The position numbers were made by a program, and so were the translations under genes. A DNA stretch of 64,000 nt from Candidatus Gastranaerophilales bacterium (GTDB lineage Bacteria; Cyanobacteriota; Vampirovibrionia; Gastranaerophilales; Gastranaerophilaceae), in NCBI GenBank assembly GCA_944323395.1, contig CALUSI010000007.1:34362-98361 (forward strand), read 5' to 3'. The notes below the pieces were generated by a model, which made no database searches, had not been told where the DNA came from, and worked only from the letters and a program-made list of their open reading frames with translations. Every line of letters begins with the position of its first letter. Positions within the stretch are counted from its first letter, which is position 1. Shown piece by piece: positions 57,075-64,000 of this stretch.

Positions 57075-58448
57075 TTATATTTTGGCGAGGTATTCATTAA
57101 TAGCTTTTGCAGCTCTCTTACCAGCACCCATTGCGTTAATAGCAGTAGATGAACCGGTAGGTGCAACGTCACCACCGGCGTAAACTCCATCAACGGAAGT
57201 TTCACCCGTTTCTGCATTAATTACAATATAACCTTTTTTGTCAGTATCTAAATTCATACTATCTTTTAACATAGATGCTTGAATTGTAGGGTTAGGACCT
57301 GTACCTAATGCAACAACAACTGTATCTACATCCAAATCAACAAATTTGCCTGTAGGAACAGGTTTTCTTCTGCCTGATTCGTCAGGTTCCCCAAGTTCCA
57401 TAATTTCAAACTGCATGCCATTTACATAACCGTCTTTATTATAAATTTCTTTTGGTGCATGCAAGAACTTAAATACAACACCTTCTTCTTTTGCGTGTCT
57501 GATTTCTTCTAAACGTGCAGGTAATTCAGCTTCAGTTCTTCTATATACAATATAGACTTCTTTAAAACCAACTCTTACCGCAACACGAGCAGCATCCATT
57601 GCAACATTACCGCCACCAATTATTGCAGCTTTTTCACCAACTCTTATAGGAGTTGCCGTTTCTTCCAAATTTGCTTGCATCAAATTAACTCTTGTTAAGA
57701 ATTCATTTGCAGAAAATACTCCATTTAGGTTTTCCCCGGGAATTCCCATCATCTTTGGCAAACCTGCACCTGAACCTATAACAATAGCATCAAATCCATC
57801 TTCTTTTAATTGTTTTATAGTGATGGATTTTCCGACAACAACATTTGTATAAAATTTAACACCCATTGCTTTTAAATTATCAATTTCTTTATCTAGGAAA
57901 GTTCTTGGTAGTCTAAAAGGAGGAATGCCGTATCTTAACACACCACCCAATTTATGAAGTGCTTCAAAAACAACAACTTCATGTCCTGCTTTTCTCAAGT
58001 CAGCTGCAGCAGTAATACCGGCGCAACCTGAACCCACAATCGCAACTTTCTTACCTGTTTCTTTTATTTCCCCAACTTTTAGGCTTGTTGCATCACCTAC
58101 ATAACGTTCTAATGCACCAATTGCCACCGGTTCAGATTTAATTCCCAATACGCACTTACTTTCACATTGACGTTCTTGAGGGCAAACTCTGCCGCATACG
58201 GAAGGCAACAAACTTGATTCTCTAATAATTTCTCCTGATTTTTCAATATCACCTTCTTTTAATGCATTTATAAATCCGGGGATATTTATATTTACGGGAC
58301 ATCCCTGTACACATCTTGGATTTTTACAATTTAAACAACGAGAAGCCTCTAATTTTGCTTGTTCATCTGTTAAATTTGACTCAACTGCTTCAAAATTAGT
58401 ACGCCTAACCATCGGGTCTTGTTCATGTTGTCTTTGTCTTACTGCCAT
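57075..58448 (-). CDS. gltD: Glutamate synthase small subunit-like FAD/Fe-S oxidoreductase (GltD/NfnB type)
   Basis: 457 residues, AAGGA before the ATG. Two N-terminal 4Fe-4S motifs (CLNCKNPRCVQGCP and CGRVCPQERQCESKC) precede an FAD-binding GSGCAGITAA and an NAD(P)H-binding GGGNVAMDAARVAVR. The end, VYAGGDVAPTGSSTAINAMGAG-like, is typical. The protein feeds NADPH electrons either to a glutamate synthase large subunit or, in NfnAB, to ferredoxin. Neither gltB nor nfnA is adjacent, so its partner is unknown. Confidence 0.9.
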   Translation of the reverse strand: MAVRQRQHEQDPMVRRTNFEAVESNLTDEQAKLEASRCLNCKNPRCVQGCPVNINIPGFINALKEGDIEKSGEIIRESSLLPSVCGRVCPQERQCESKCVLGIKSEPVAIGALERYVGDATSLKVGEIKETGKKVAIVGSGCAGITAAADLRKAGHEVVVFEALHKLGGVLRYGIPPFRLPRTFLDKEIDNLKAMGVKFYTNVVVGKSITIKQLKEDGFDAIVIGSGAGLPKMMGIPGENLNGVFSANEFLTRVNLMQANLEETATPIRVGEKAAIIGGGNVAMDAARVAVRVGFKEVYIVYRRTEAELPARLEEIRHAKEEGVVFKFLHAPKEIYNKDGYVNGMQFEIMELGEPDESGRRKPVPTGKFVDLDVDTVVVALGTGPNPTIQASMLKDSMNLDTDKKGYIVINAETGETSVDGVYAGGDVAPTGSSTAINAMGAGKRAAKAINEYLAKI

Positions 58449-58586
58449 ATCTATATCCTTCTTGTTTAACCAAAACTTAAGTAAATTATACTATAAAAAC
58501 ATTGTGTAATATTTTTGTTTTTTTGCAAAGTTTTTAACAAAATTTTTTAGGTATAATAACTTTAGAGTATTTAATGTGGAGAAGTT

Positions 58587-59765
58587 ATGAAAATCAACAA
58601 AAATTATTTGGAATTGGAAGATAGTTATTTATTTTCAACCATTGCAAAAAAAGTAAATCAATTCGTAAAAGAGAACCCTGATAAAGATTTAATCAGACTT
58701 GGTATTGGTGATGTTACATTACCTTTGGCTCCGGTTGTAGTCGAAGCTATAAAAAATGCAGCAGATGAAATGGGGAAAAAAGAAACATTTAAAGGATATG
58801 GACCGGAACAAGGCTATGCTTTTTTGCGTGAAGCAATTCAAAAATATTATTCTCGTAAGAATGTAAACTTAGAAGCAGATGAAATTTTTATTTCAGACGG
58901 TGCCAAAAGTGATCTTGGTAATATTTTAGATATTTTTGGTTATGAAAATACTGTTCTAGTCCCTGATCCTGTATATCCTGTATATGTTGATACCAATGTA
59001 ATGGCAGGAAGAAAAATAATTTTTGCAGATGCAAATGAAGAAAACGGCTTCTTACCATTACCTGATGAAAATGTTAAATGTGATATTATATATATTTGCT
59101 CACCAAATAATCCGACAGGAGCTGTTTATACAAAAGACGGACTAAAAAAATGGGTTGACTATGCATTAAAAAATGATGCAGTTATACTATTTGATGCTGC
59201 ATATGAATGTTTTATCAAATCAGAAGAACTTCCAAACAGTATATATGAAATCGAAGGTGCAAAGAAATGTGCCATAGAATTTTGTTCTTTTTCAAAAACA
59301 GCAGGCTTTACAGGTACAAGATGCGGTTATACCGTAGTACCAAAAGAATTAGTAAAAGAAGATGTTTCTTTACATAAATTCTGGTTAAGAAGACAAACAA
59401 CAAAATTCAACGGAGTTCCTTATATTGTTCAAAAAGGTGCAGAAGCTATATTTTCTGAAAAAGGACAAGAACAAATTAAGGAAAACATTGCTTACTATAG
59501 CGAAAATGCAAAAATCATTGCAGAAACCATGGATAAAAAAGGTATATGGTATACAGGCGGTAAACACTCACCGTATATATGGTTAAAATGCCCAAATAAC
59601 ATGTCTTCTTGGGAATTTTTTGATTACCTTTTAAATAATATTGCAGTAGTTGGAACACCAGGTGCAGGATTTGGTAAAAATGGTGAAGGATACTTCAGAT
59701 TAACATCTTTCGGCAACCGTGAAAAAACAATTGAAGCAATGGAAAGATTTTCAAAACTATTTTAA
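58587..59765 (+). CDS. dapL: LL-diaminopimelate aminotransferase
   Basis: 392 residues, GGAG before the ATG, and a TATAAT at 58552-58557. It makes LL-diaminopimelate directly from tetrahydrodipicolinate, the lysine and peptidoglycan route known from Cyanobacteria, plants and Chlamydiae. The family start (LFSTIAKKVNQF, LIRLGIGDVTLPL), the CSPNNPTGA loop and the PLP Lys in FSFSKTAGFTGTRCG-type sequence (CSFSKTAGFTGTRCG) are clear. The length is close to the usual 410. A terminator follows at once. Confidence 0.96.
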   Translation: MKINKNYLELEDSYLFSTIAKKVNQFVKENPDKDLIRLGIGDVTLPLAPVVVEAIKNAADEMGKKETFKGYGPEQGYAFLREAIQKYYSRKNVNLEADEIFISDGAKSDLGNILDIFGYENTVLVPDPVYPVYVDTNVMAGRKIIFADANEENGFLPLPDENVKCDIIYICSPNNPTGAVYTKDGLKKWVDYALKNDAVILFDAAYECFIKSEELPNSIYEIEGAKKCAIEFCSFSKTAGFTGTRCGYTVVPKELVKEDVSLHKFWLRRQTTKFNGVPYIVQKGAEAIFSEKGQEQIKENIAYYSENAKIIAETMDKKGIWYTGGKHSPYIWLKCPNNMSSWEFFDYLLNNIAVVGTPGAGFGKNGEGYFRLTSFGNREKTIEAMERFSKLF

Positions 59766-59792
59766 AAGGAGGAGTTTTAAACTCCTCCTTTT
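59764..59792. terminator. Terminator between dapL and the sda operon end
   Basis: AAAAGGAGGAG (59764-59774) pairs with CTCCTCCTTTT (59782-59792), and two more inner pairs form. It starts in the dapL stop codon and ends 2 bp before the convergent gene, so it serves both. Confidence 0.9.
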
Positions 59793-59793
59793 A

Positions 59794-60117
59794 TTAATTA
59801 TGCTTAGCTTTTTCAACATATTTTAATATAGCTGATGAAACAGAAGGTCTTTCGTACCAATCACGAATATACCTTTCAAGCCCGAAACAACTTCCTCTTT
59901 CTTTTAATCCGTTCGTAACATTAAAAGCAGCTTCACACATTCCTATTTGAACTGTAAAAAACGGACTTTTAGGGTTTTTAACATCTATATTAAAACTTAA
60001 ACCACGAACTCTTTTGGCTCCGCCTGAAACTTTTTCTTCTATATCCTTTTTGGAGGTAAGAAGATTAATCAATGATTGTTCCAATTCTGTTATTACTGGA
60101 TCTTTTCCTTCAGCCAT
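59794..60117 (-). CDS. Conserved-looking 107-aa protein in the sda operon
   Basis: 107 residues, GAAGGA before the ATG, 4 bp after sdaAA. The sequence has no TM helix. It shows a basic stretch (KVSGGAKRVRGLSFNIDVKN) and an ordered middle (FFTVQIGMCEAAFNVTNGLK) ending in an aromatic helix (YIRDWYERPS). I do not recognise it. Cotranscription with serine dehydratase suggests a metabolic or regulatory link, but nothing more can be said. Confidence 0.6.
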   Translation of the reverse strand: MAEGKDPVITELEQSLINLLTSKKDIEEKVSGGAKRVRGLSFNIDVKNPKSPFFTVQIGMCEAAFNVTNGLKERGSCFGLERYIRDWYERPSVSSAILKYVEKAKHN

Positions 60118-60121
60118 ACTC

Positions 60122-61018
60122 TTATCCTTCTCTAAAATATTTATCTTTCAAGTGCCTATTAATTAATATACCACATTTTGTAGTTGCTAAACCCCCTTGC
60201 GATGTTTCTTTTAACAATGGGGACATCAATTGACCTGTTTGGACCATTGCATCAATAACTTCATCAAAAGGTATTTTACTTTCAACTCCCGCCATAGAAA
60301 GTTCTGCAGCAGTAATTGCGTGTATTGCAAGAAATACGTTTCTTTTAACACAGGGGATTTCAACCAATCCAGCAACAGGATCACAAGTCAAACCTAAAAT
60401 ATTCTTAATTGCCAAAACTGCTGCATTAATTATTTGATTTTCATTTCCACCGAGAATTTGCACAGCAGAAGCAGCACTCATAGCTGAAGCGACACCGCAC
60501 TCCGCTTGGCATCCCGCTACAGCACCTGCCATTGCAACTTTTGATGATATAACATAGCCTATTGTACCTGCGGTAATTAGTGCATTCATTTCTTCTTCTT
60601 CTGTCAAATTATATTTTTCTGATAAAGCAATAATAACAGCAGGAACTATCCCGCAAGAACCGGCTGTTGGACATGCAACAATCTTATTCATTCTTAAATT
60701 TTCTTCCATTGTTGCAAGTGCATAAGTTGTAATCTTTTCATATAAATCGCCAAACAATGCAGGTGTTTGAGCATATCTTTTTTTTAATTTTAATGTATCA
60801 TCACCGCATAATCCGCTAAAAGATTTCTCACTTGAAGTAAGACCACTAACAATTGCTTCTTTCATTGCATTTATATTTTTTAGAACTTTTTCTCTTACTT
60901 CTTTTACAGTAATTTCAAAGTCATAGGCTTCTTTTTCCTGCATTATTTCATATATTTTTTTATTTTCTTCTTTGCAGGCTCTCAAAAGTTTTTCAAAAGT
61001 GTTTATAGAATATTCCAA
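60122..61018 (-). CDS. sdaAA: L-serine dehydratase, alpha subunit (Fe-S type)
   Basis: 298 residues. It deaminates serine to pyruvate and ammonia with a 4Fe-4S cluster. Cluster and catalytic motifs are CPTAGSCGIVPAV, GCQAECGVASAM and GLTCDPVAGLVEIPCVKRN. The two-subunit form is typical of Gram-positive-like anaerobes. The gene is 1 bp after sdaAB. Length is standard (about 290-300). Confidence 0.96.
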   Translation of the reverse strand: MEYSINTFEKLLRACKEENKKIYEIMQEKEAYDFEITVKEVREKVLKNINAMKEAIVSGLTSSEKSFSGLCGDDTLKLKKRYAQTPALFGDLYEKITTYALATMEENLRMNKIVACPTAGSCGIVPAVIIALSEKYNLTEEEEMNALITAGTIGYVISSKVAMAGAVAGCQAECGVASAMSAASAVQILGGNENQIINAAVLAIKNILGLTCDPVAGLVEIPCVKRNVFLAIHAITAAELSMAGVESKIPFDEVIDAMVQTGQLMSPLLKETSQGGLATTKCGILINRHLKDKYFREG

Positions 61019-61019
61019 C

Positions 61020-61688
61020 TTATGCCTCTAGTTTTTTCACATTTCTAACAAAATACACATCATCAATTTTTTTTATTTCATCAATCAAAATATCAGAAAC
61101 ATTACCATCTAAACAAATGCACATTGAGGCGGTTTTTCCCCTTGCATTCCTGTCACAATCAAGTGAAGCAATATTTATATTTTCTTTTTGAATTAATGTT
61201 GAAACTTTTGATATCATCCCGGGTTTGTCTTTATAAAATAGAACAAGAGTATTATATTCACCTGAAATTTTAGTTGCGAAATCATCAATCTTAACTATCT
61301 CAACATTCCCTGCTCCTACAGAATTCCCGGAGACTATCATTGGGATTTTTCCATCTAAAATAAAATCAACGGAGTTAGGATGCATATCCAAATTTTGTTC
61401 AAATTCATAATTGTATTTTATTCTTTTTGCTTCTTCATTATCATAAATATTTTTTATTTCGTCACTATCAACATTGAAGCCTAAAAGCCCTGCCAATAAG
61501 CCTTTATCTGTACCATGGCCTTTTCCTGTTTGAGCAAAAGAATTATACAATCTGAAGGTAACTTTTGTAGGAGTTTCACCGTAAATATTTCGGACCAACA
61601 AACCAAGCCTGACGGCACCTGCAGTATGAGAACTGGATGGACCTGTCATAATAGGTGATATAACATCAAATAATGAACGTTGTTTCAT
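61020..61688 (-). CDS. sdaAB: L-serine dehydratase, beta subunit
   Basis: 222 residues. The domain begins SLFDVISPIMTGPSSSHTAGA, a signature of this subunit. A C-terminal ACT domain (YKDKPGMISKVSTLIQKENI, IASLDCDRNARG) may sense serine. It has no Shine-Dalgarno; TATAAT lies 8 nt before the ATG. A strong minus-strand terminator lies about 50 bp upstream (61737-61765), so an upstream transcript would end before reaching the gene. Confidence 0.96.
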   Translation of the reverse strand: MKQRSLFDVISPIMTGPSSSHTAGAVRLGLLVRNIYGETPTKVTFRLYNSFAQTGKGHGTDKGLLAGLLGFNVDSDEIKNIYDNEEAKRIKYNYEFEQNLDMHPNSVDFILDGKIPMIVSGNSVGAGNVEIVKIDDFATKISGEYNTLVLFYKDKPGMISKVSTLIQKENINIASLDCDRNARGKTASMCICLDGNVSDILIDEIKKIDDVYFVRNVKKLEA

Positions 61689-61736
61689 AGTTTAATATTA
61701 TATGTTTTCTTTTGGGTATGCAATATTAATACAAAC

Positions 61737-61765
61737 AAAAAAAAGCTCTTTCTTAGGAAAAGAGC
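61737..61765 (-). terminator. Minus-strand terminator upstream of sdaAB
   Basis: Read on the minus strand, GCTCTTT (61765-61759) pairs with AAAGAGC (61751-61745) and is followed by eight T (61744-61737). No minus-strand gene precedes it within the 200 bp upstream, so it ends either a short RNA or an attenuated leader of the sda operon. Confidence 0.75.
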
Positions 61766-61940
61766 GTTAACTAGGTTAGTTTTGGTAGATAGTTGTTCAG
61801 TTTTAGACTTTTATGAGTCTTACATTTTCTTTAATAACCCTGAATATTTTTTTATGCGCATTTAATGCAACATTTTTACAATACTTTACATGTTTTTTAT
61901 AAATGCTTATTTAAAAATTAAAGTTTTAGACAAATCGTCC
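61766..61940 (-). ncRNA. Possible small RNA or leader ending at the terminator
   Basis: Between a minus-strand TATAAT (61947-61942) and the terminator there is no reading frame with a start signal. There are small hairpins instead (AAGACT..AGTCT around 61806-61821 and AACTA..TAGTT around 61767-61780). The -35 region is poor. I match it to no known RNA family. Confidence 0.25.
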
Positions 61941-61977
61941 GATTATAAAAAATACATTAAAAAAGTGAGGTATTAAT

Positions 61978-62112
61978 ATGTATTATTACAATTCGGTATG
62001 GCCAGGAGCATATAGTTTTAAAAGCGAAATCAAATTGTTTACTCAATGGTTTAAAAATCAACTTGAAATAATACTAAATAAAATTGAAGAAACAGAAAAG
62101 AAACTCGGATAA
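61978..62112 (+). CDS. 44-aa protein upstream of comM
   Basis: A short gene starting at ATG 61978 with GAGG 8 nt upstream. It encodes MYYYNSVWPGAYSFKSEI followed by an amphipathic helix (WFKNQLEIILNKIEETEKKL). The aromatic start, the well-placed ribosome binding site and the helical ending argue that it is translated. It has no TM helix. It ends 20 bp before the hairpin that precedes comM. Function unknown; a leader-peptide role cannot be excluded. Confidence 0.5.
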   Translation: MYYYNSVWPGAYSFKSEIKLFTQWFKNQLEIILNKIEETEKKLG

Positions 62113-62120
62113 AATTATAA

Positions 62121-62150
62121 TTGTTATTCAATAAAAACCTATGGTATACT
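62121..62150 (+). promoter_or_regulatory. Promoter for comM embedded in a terminator stem
   Basis: TTGTTA (62121-62126) and TATACT (62145-62150) are 18 bp apart, preceded by TGG. The start of transcription would fall near 62157, in the loop of the terminator hairpin. Confidence 0.45.
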
Positions 62151-62178
62151 TGCTCTAGTAGCTAGTATATAGGTTTTT
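62133..62178 (+). terminator. Terminator after the 44-aa gene
   Basis: AAAAACCTA (62133-62141) pairs with TAGGTTTTT (62170-62178), then after a TGG bulge TATACT (62145-62150) pairs with AGTATA (62164-62169). A 7-T run follows, ending 4 nt before the comM start. Confidence 0.65.
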
Positions 62179-62183
62179 TTACA

Positions 62184-63725
62184 GTGATATCACAAATATT
62201 AACAGCCTGCGTAATAGGGCTGGATGTATATAAAATACTCGTTGAAGTTGACGTAAACAACTCACTTCCCTCTGTTTCTATTGTAGGGTTACCAGACCTT
62301 TCAATAACCGAAGCTAGAGAGAGAGTTCGTTCTGCAATTAAAAACTCAGGGTATGATTTCCCTAATAAAAAAGTAATAGTAAACTTGGCACCTGCAGATA
62401 TAAAAAAAATCGGCAGTTATTATGATTTGCCAATTGCAATAGGGATACTTTCGAAAAACAATACAATTCAAAAGAATGAGTTTAAAGATATTGCATTCAT
62501 TGGAGAATTATCACTAGATGGTTCACTTAGAGCTGTGAACGGAGTTTTACCTATTGCAGCAGGATTAAAACAGCAGGGAATAAAAACGCTGATTGTTCCG
62601 TTTGATAATGCAAAAGAAGCCGCAATTATTCAAGGTTTAACCGTTATAGGTGCAAAATCTTTGATTGAAATAGTTAACCATTTTAATACTGAATCACCTG
62701 AACATAAAGAAATCAAACCAACTATTGTAGATATAAATGAATTTATGCAAGAAAAAACTGAGCAAGACGGTTACTTTGATTTTAAAGATGTAAAAGGTCA
62801 GCTAAAAGCAAAAAAGGCTATGGAAATAGCCGCTGCAGGAGCTCATAACCTTTTAATGTCAGGACCTCCGGGTTCCGGAAAAACATTATTGGCTAAATGT
62901 TTTTCTTCAATTTTACCGCCTTTAACTTTTGAAGAATCAATTGAACTAACTAAAATATACAGTATTAGCGGATTAATCAATCCCTCTAAACCATTAATTA
63001 CAACAAGACCTTTCAGAAGCGTTCATCATACAGCTTCTGCAATAGGAATAATAGGCGGAGGAACAAATCCAAAACCAGGAGAAATAACACTTGCTCACAG
63101 AGGTGTATTATTTTTGGATGAATTTGTAGAATTTCCGAGGAACGTGCTTGAAGTTCTTCGTCAACCGCTTGAAGACGGGAAAATAGTTATTGCAAGAGCA
63201 AAAATGAGACTTGAATTTCCTTCCGATTTTATATTACTTGCGGCGATGAATCCTTGTCCTTGCGGTTATTTGGGCGATAGCGAAAAAAATTGCACCTGCA
63301 GCGATTTTCAAGTAAAACAATATCGCTCAAAATTATCAGGACCATTGTTAGATAGAATCGACATTGTTATAGATGTTCCAAGATTAAAAATCAATGAATT
63401 AACAGACAAAAATATACCACAGGGAGAATCCTCCGAACAAATAAGAGAACGAGTTGTAAAAGCAAGAAATATCCAACTTGAAAGATATAAAGGGCTTGGA
63501 ATATATACAAATTCAGAACTAACTCCCAAATTAATTAAAAAATTCTGTATTCTTGATGAAACAAGCTCCAACATTTTAAAAGAAGCTGTAAGAAAGTTTA
63601 GTTTATCGGCAAGAGCATATGATAGATTATTAAAACTTGCAAGAACCATTGCAGATTTGGATTCATCAGAAAACATACAAGCTAAACATATTGCACAAGC
63701 AATACAATACCGTTCTTCAATGTAA
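62184..63725 (+). CDS. comM: YifB/ComM-family Mg-chelatase-like AAA+ ATPase
   Basis: 513 residues from GTG 62184. In naturally competent bacteria ComM is a helicase that helps branch migration during DNA uptake; it is also widely kept in others. The N-terminal domain (VNNSLPSVSIVGLPD, EARERVRSAIKNSGYDFP) precedes Walker A SGPPGSGKTLLAK. FLDEFVEFPRNVLEVLRQPL and MNPCPCGYLGD with SGPLLDRIDI follow, then the C-terminal helical domain. It is complete. No Shine-Dalgarno is present between the hairpin and the GTG. Confidence 0.95.
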   Translation: MISQILTACVIGLDVYKILVEVDVNNSLPSVSIVGLPDLSITEARERVRSAIKNSGYDFPNKKVIVNLAPADIKKIGSYYDLPIAIGILSKNNTIQKNEFKDIAFIGELSLDGSLRAVNGVLPIAAGLKQQGIKTLIVPFDNAKEAAIIQGLTVIGAKSLIEIVNHFNTESPEHKEIKPTIVDINEFMQEKTEQDGYFDFKDVKGQLKAKKAMEIAAAGAHNLLMSGPPGSGKTLLAKCFSSILPPLTFEESIELTKIYSISGLINPSKPLITTRPFRSVHHTASAIGIIGGGTNPKPGEITLAHRGVLFLDEFVEFPRNVLEVLRQPLEDGKIVIARAKMRLEFPSDFILLAAMNPCPCGYLGDSEKNCTCSDFQVKQYRSKLSGPLLDRIDIVIDVPRLKINELTDKNIPQGESSEQIRERVVKARNIQLERYKGLGIYTNSELTPKLIKKFCILDETSSNILKEAVRKFSLSARAYDRLLKLARTIADLDSSENIQAKHIAQAIQYRSSM

Positions 63726-64000
63726 AATGAAATAATTTTATAAGAGAAATTGTTGAATTTTATATCTCATCGTAGAGCCAAAACTGCACTCTAAGTGCGC
63801 TCATTTATTCTCTTTCTTTTGTTTCTTTTGGGTTATGGGAAACCAGACATTTTTCACAAAATCAAAGATTTTGGAAAAAGCAGTCAAACCCAACCTACAT
63901 ACTTCAAAAACCCAACCTACAGACTTCGTTCGCAAAGATGGTGTATAGCAGAAAATATACTAAACAGAAATTTCAGACAGAAAGAAGCGAATAAAGCATA
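63726..64000. other. Non-coding end of the window with repeats
   Basis: 275 bp after comM with no supported gene. It holds a small hairpin (GCACT-CTA-AGTGC at 63786-63798), a pyrimidine-rich stretch at about 63803-63834, and a direct repeat. Two frames stay open by chance over the last 170 bp, but no start signal is present. Confidence 0.4.
63886..63927. repeat. Two 20-bp direct repeats with one mismatch
   Basis: AAACCCAACCTACATACTTC (63886-63905) and AAACCCAACCTACAGACTTC (63908-63927) lie 22 bp apart. The G+C content is higher than the surroundings, so this may be part of a dispersed repeat element. Confidence 0.7.

Noticed and set aside
61680..61865. Plus-strand frame of 61 codons over the sdaAB upstream region
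   Set aside because: It overlaps the sdaAB start and a strong terminator and has no start signals.

Overview
The window is AT-rich DNA (roughly 30% G+C by eye) from a bacterium with tightly packed genes. It has no tRNA, rRNA, CRISPR array or transposase gene that I can see. Several traits point to the non-photosynthetic sister lineage of Cyanobacteria (Vampirovibrionia/Melainabacteria, probably a gut Gastranaerophilales). YidC carries a large extra loop where I recall cyanobacterial YidC having one. Lysine is made through LL-diaminopimelate aminotransferase. A DUF1822-like protein sits next to a small sigma factor. The omega-like protein resembles the cyanobacterial form. Desulfoferrodoxin, an anaerobic ribonucleotide reductase and an Fe-S serine dehydratase indicate an anaerobe. 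The taxonomic call is an inference; no database was searched.

Layout. 1-3.9 kb: a truncated unknown gene, a small helix-turn-helix-like protein, an orphan PilC/GspF, a ZIP metal transporter, a GNAT acetyltransferase and a histidine phosphatase. 4-14.2 kb (+): gyrB, then a TPR protein, a GAF-GGDEF diguanylate cyclase and an Slt-type lytic transglycosylase, then nrdD-nrdG. 14.1-20.7 kb (-): a three-gene operon made of a large acidic membrane protein (DUF1822-like, zinc anti-sigma motif, TM helix, TonB/TolA-like end), a sigma factor, and a zinc-ribbon/ATPase/TPR protein. 21-28 kb: two small Ala/Gly-rich proteins, pheA, a hexose-phosphate mutase, a secreted small protein, a uridine-kinase-like P-loop kinase, miaA and a membrane protein. 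28-35.1 kb (+): a processive GT2, yidC, queA, a GT39-like membrane glycosyltransferase and a degenerate HD-GYP protein. 35.1-41.7 kb (-): desulfoferrodoxin, dacB, a carbon-nitrogen hydrolase, holB, holA, a ROK kinase and clpP. 41.8-43.9 kb (+): an unknown 180-aa protein and a soluble protein built on the cytoplasmic domain of the flagellar/type III export gate FlhA. 44-50.3 kb: adenine deaminase, then gyrA-ridA-dtd and a ParB-like small protein. 50.4-57 kb: uppS-rdgB, a divergent HTH pair, a duplicated membrane protein, rpsT, an omega-like protein, a TPR protein, an LPG-synthase-like flippase and another small protein. 57-64 kb: gltD, dapL, the sda operon, a 44-aa gene, comM and a repeat-containing end.

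The best candidates for undescribed biology are four. First, the membrane-less FlhA-C protein and its partner. Second, the anti-sigma/sigma/ATPase operon whose sensor ends in a TonB-like fold. Third, a dispersed set of small proteins sharing a short N-terminal signature such as MSIQPV or MKVxxIN. Fourth, recurring regulatory layouts: promoters embedded inside terminator hairpins (comM, desulfoferrodoxin) and -10 boxes 6-8 nt upstream of start codons without a Shine-Dalgarno sequence (leaderless starts).
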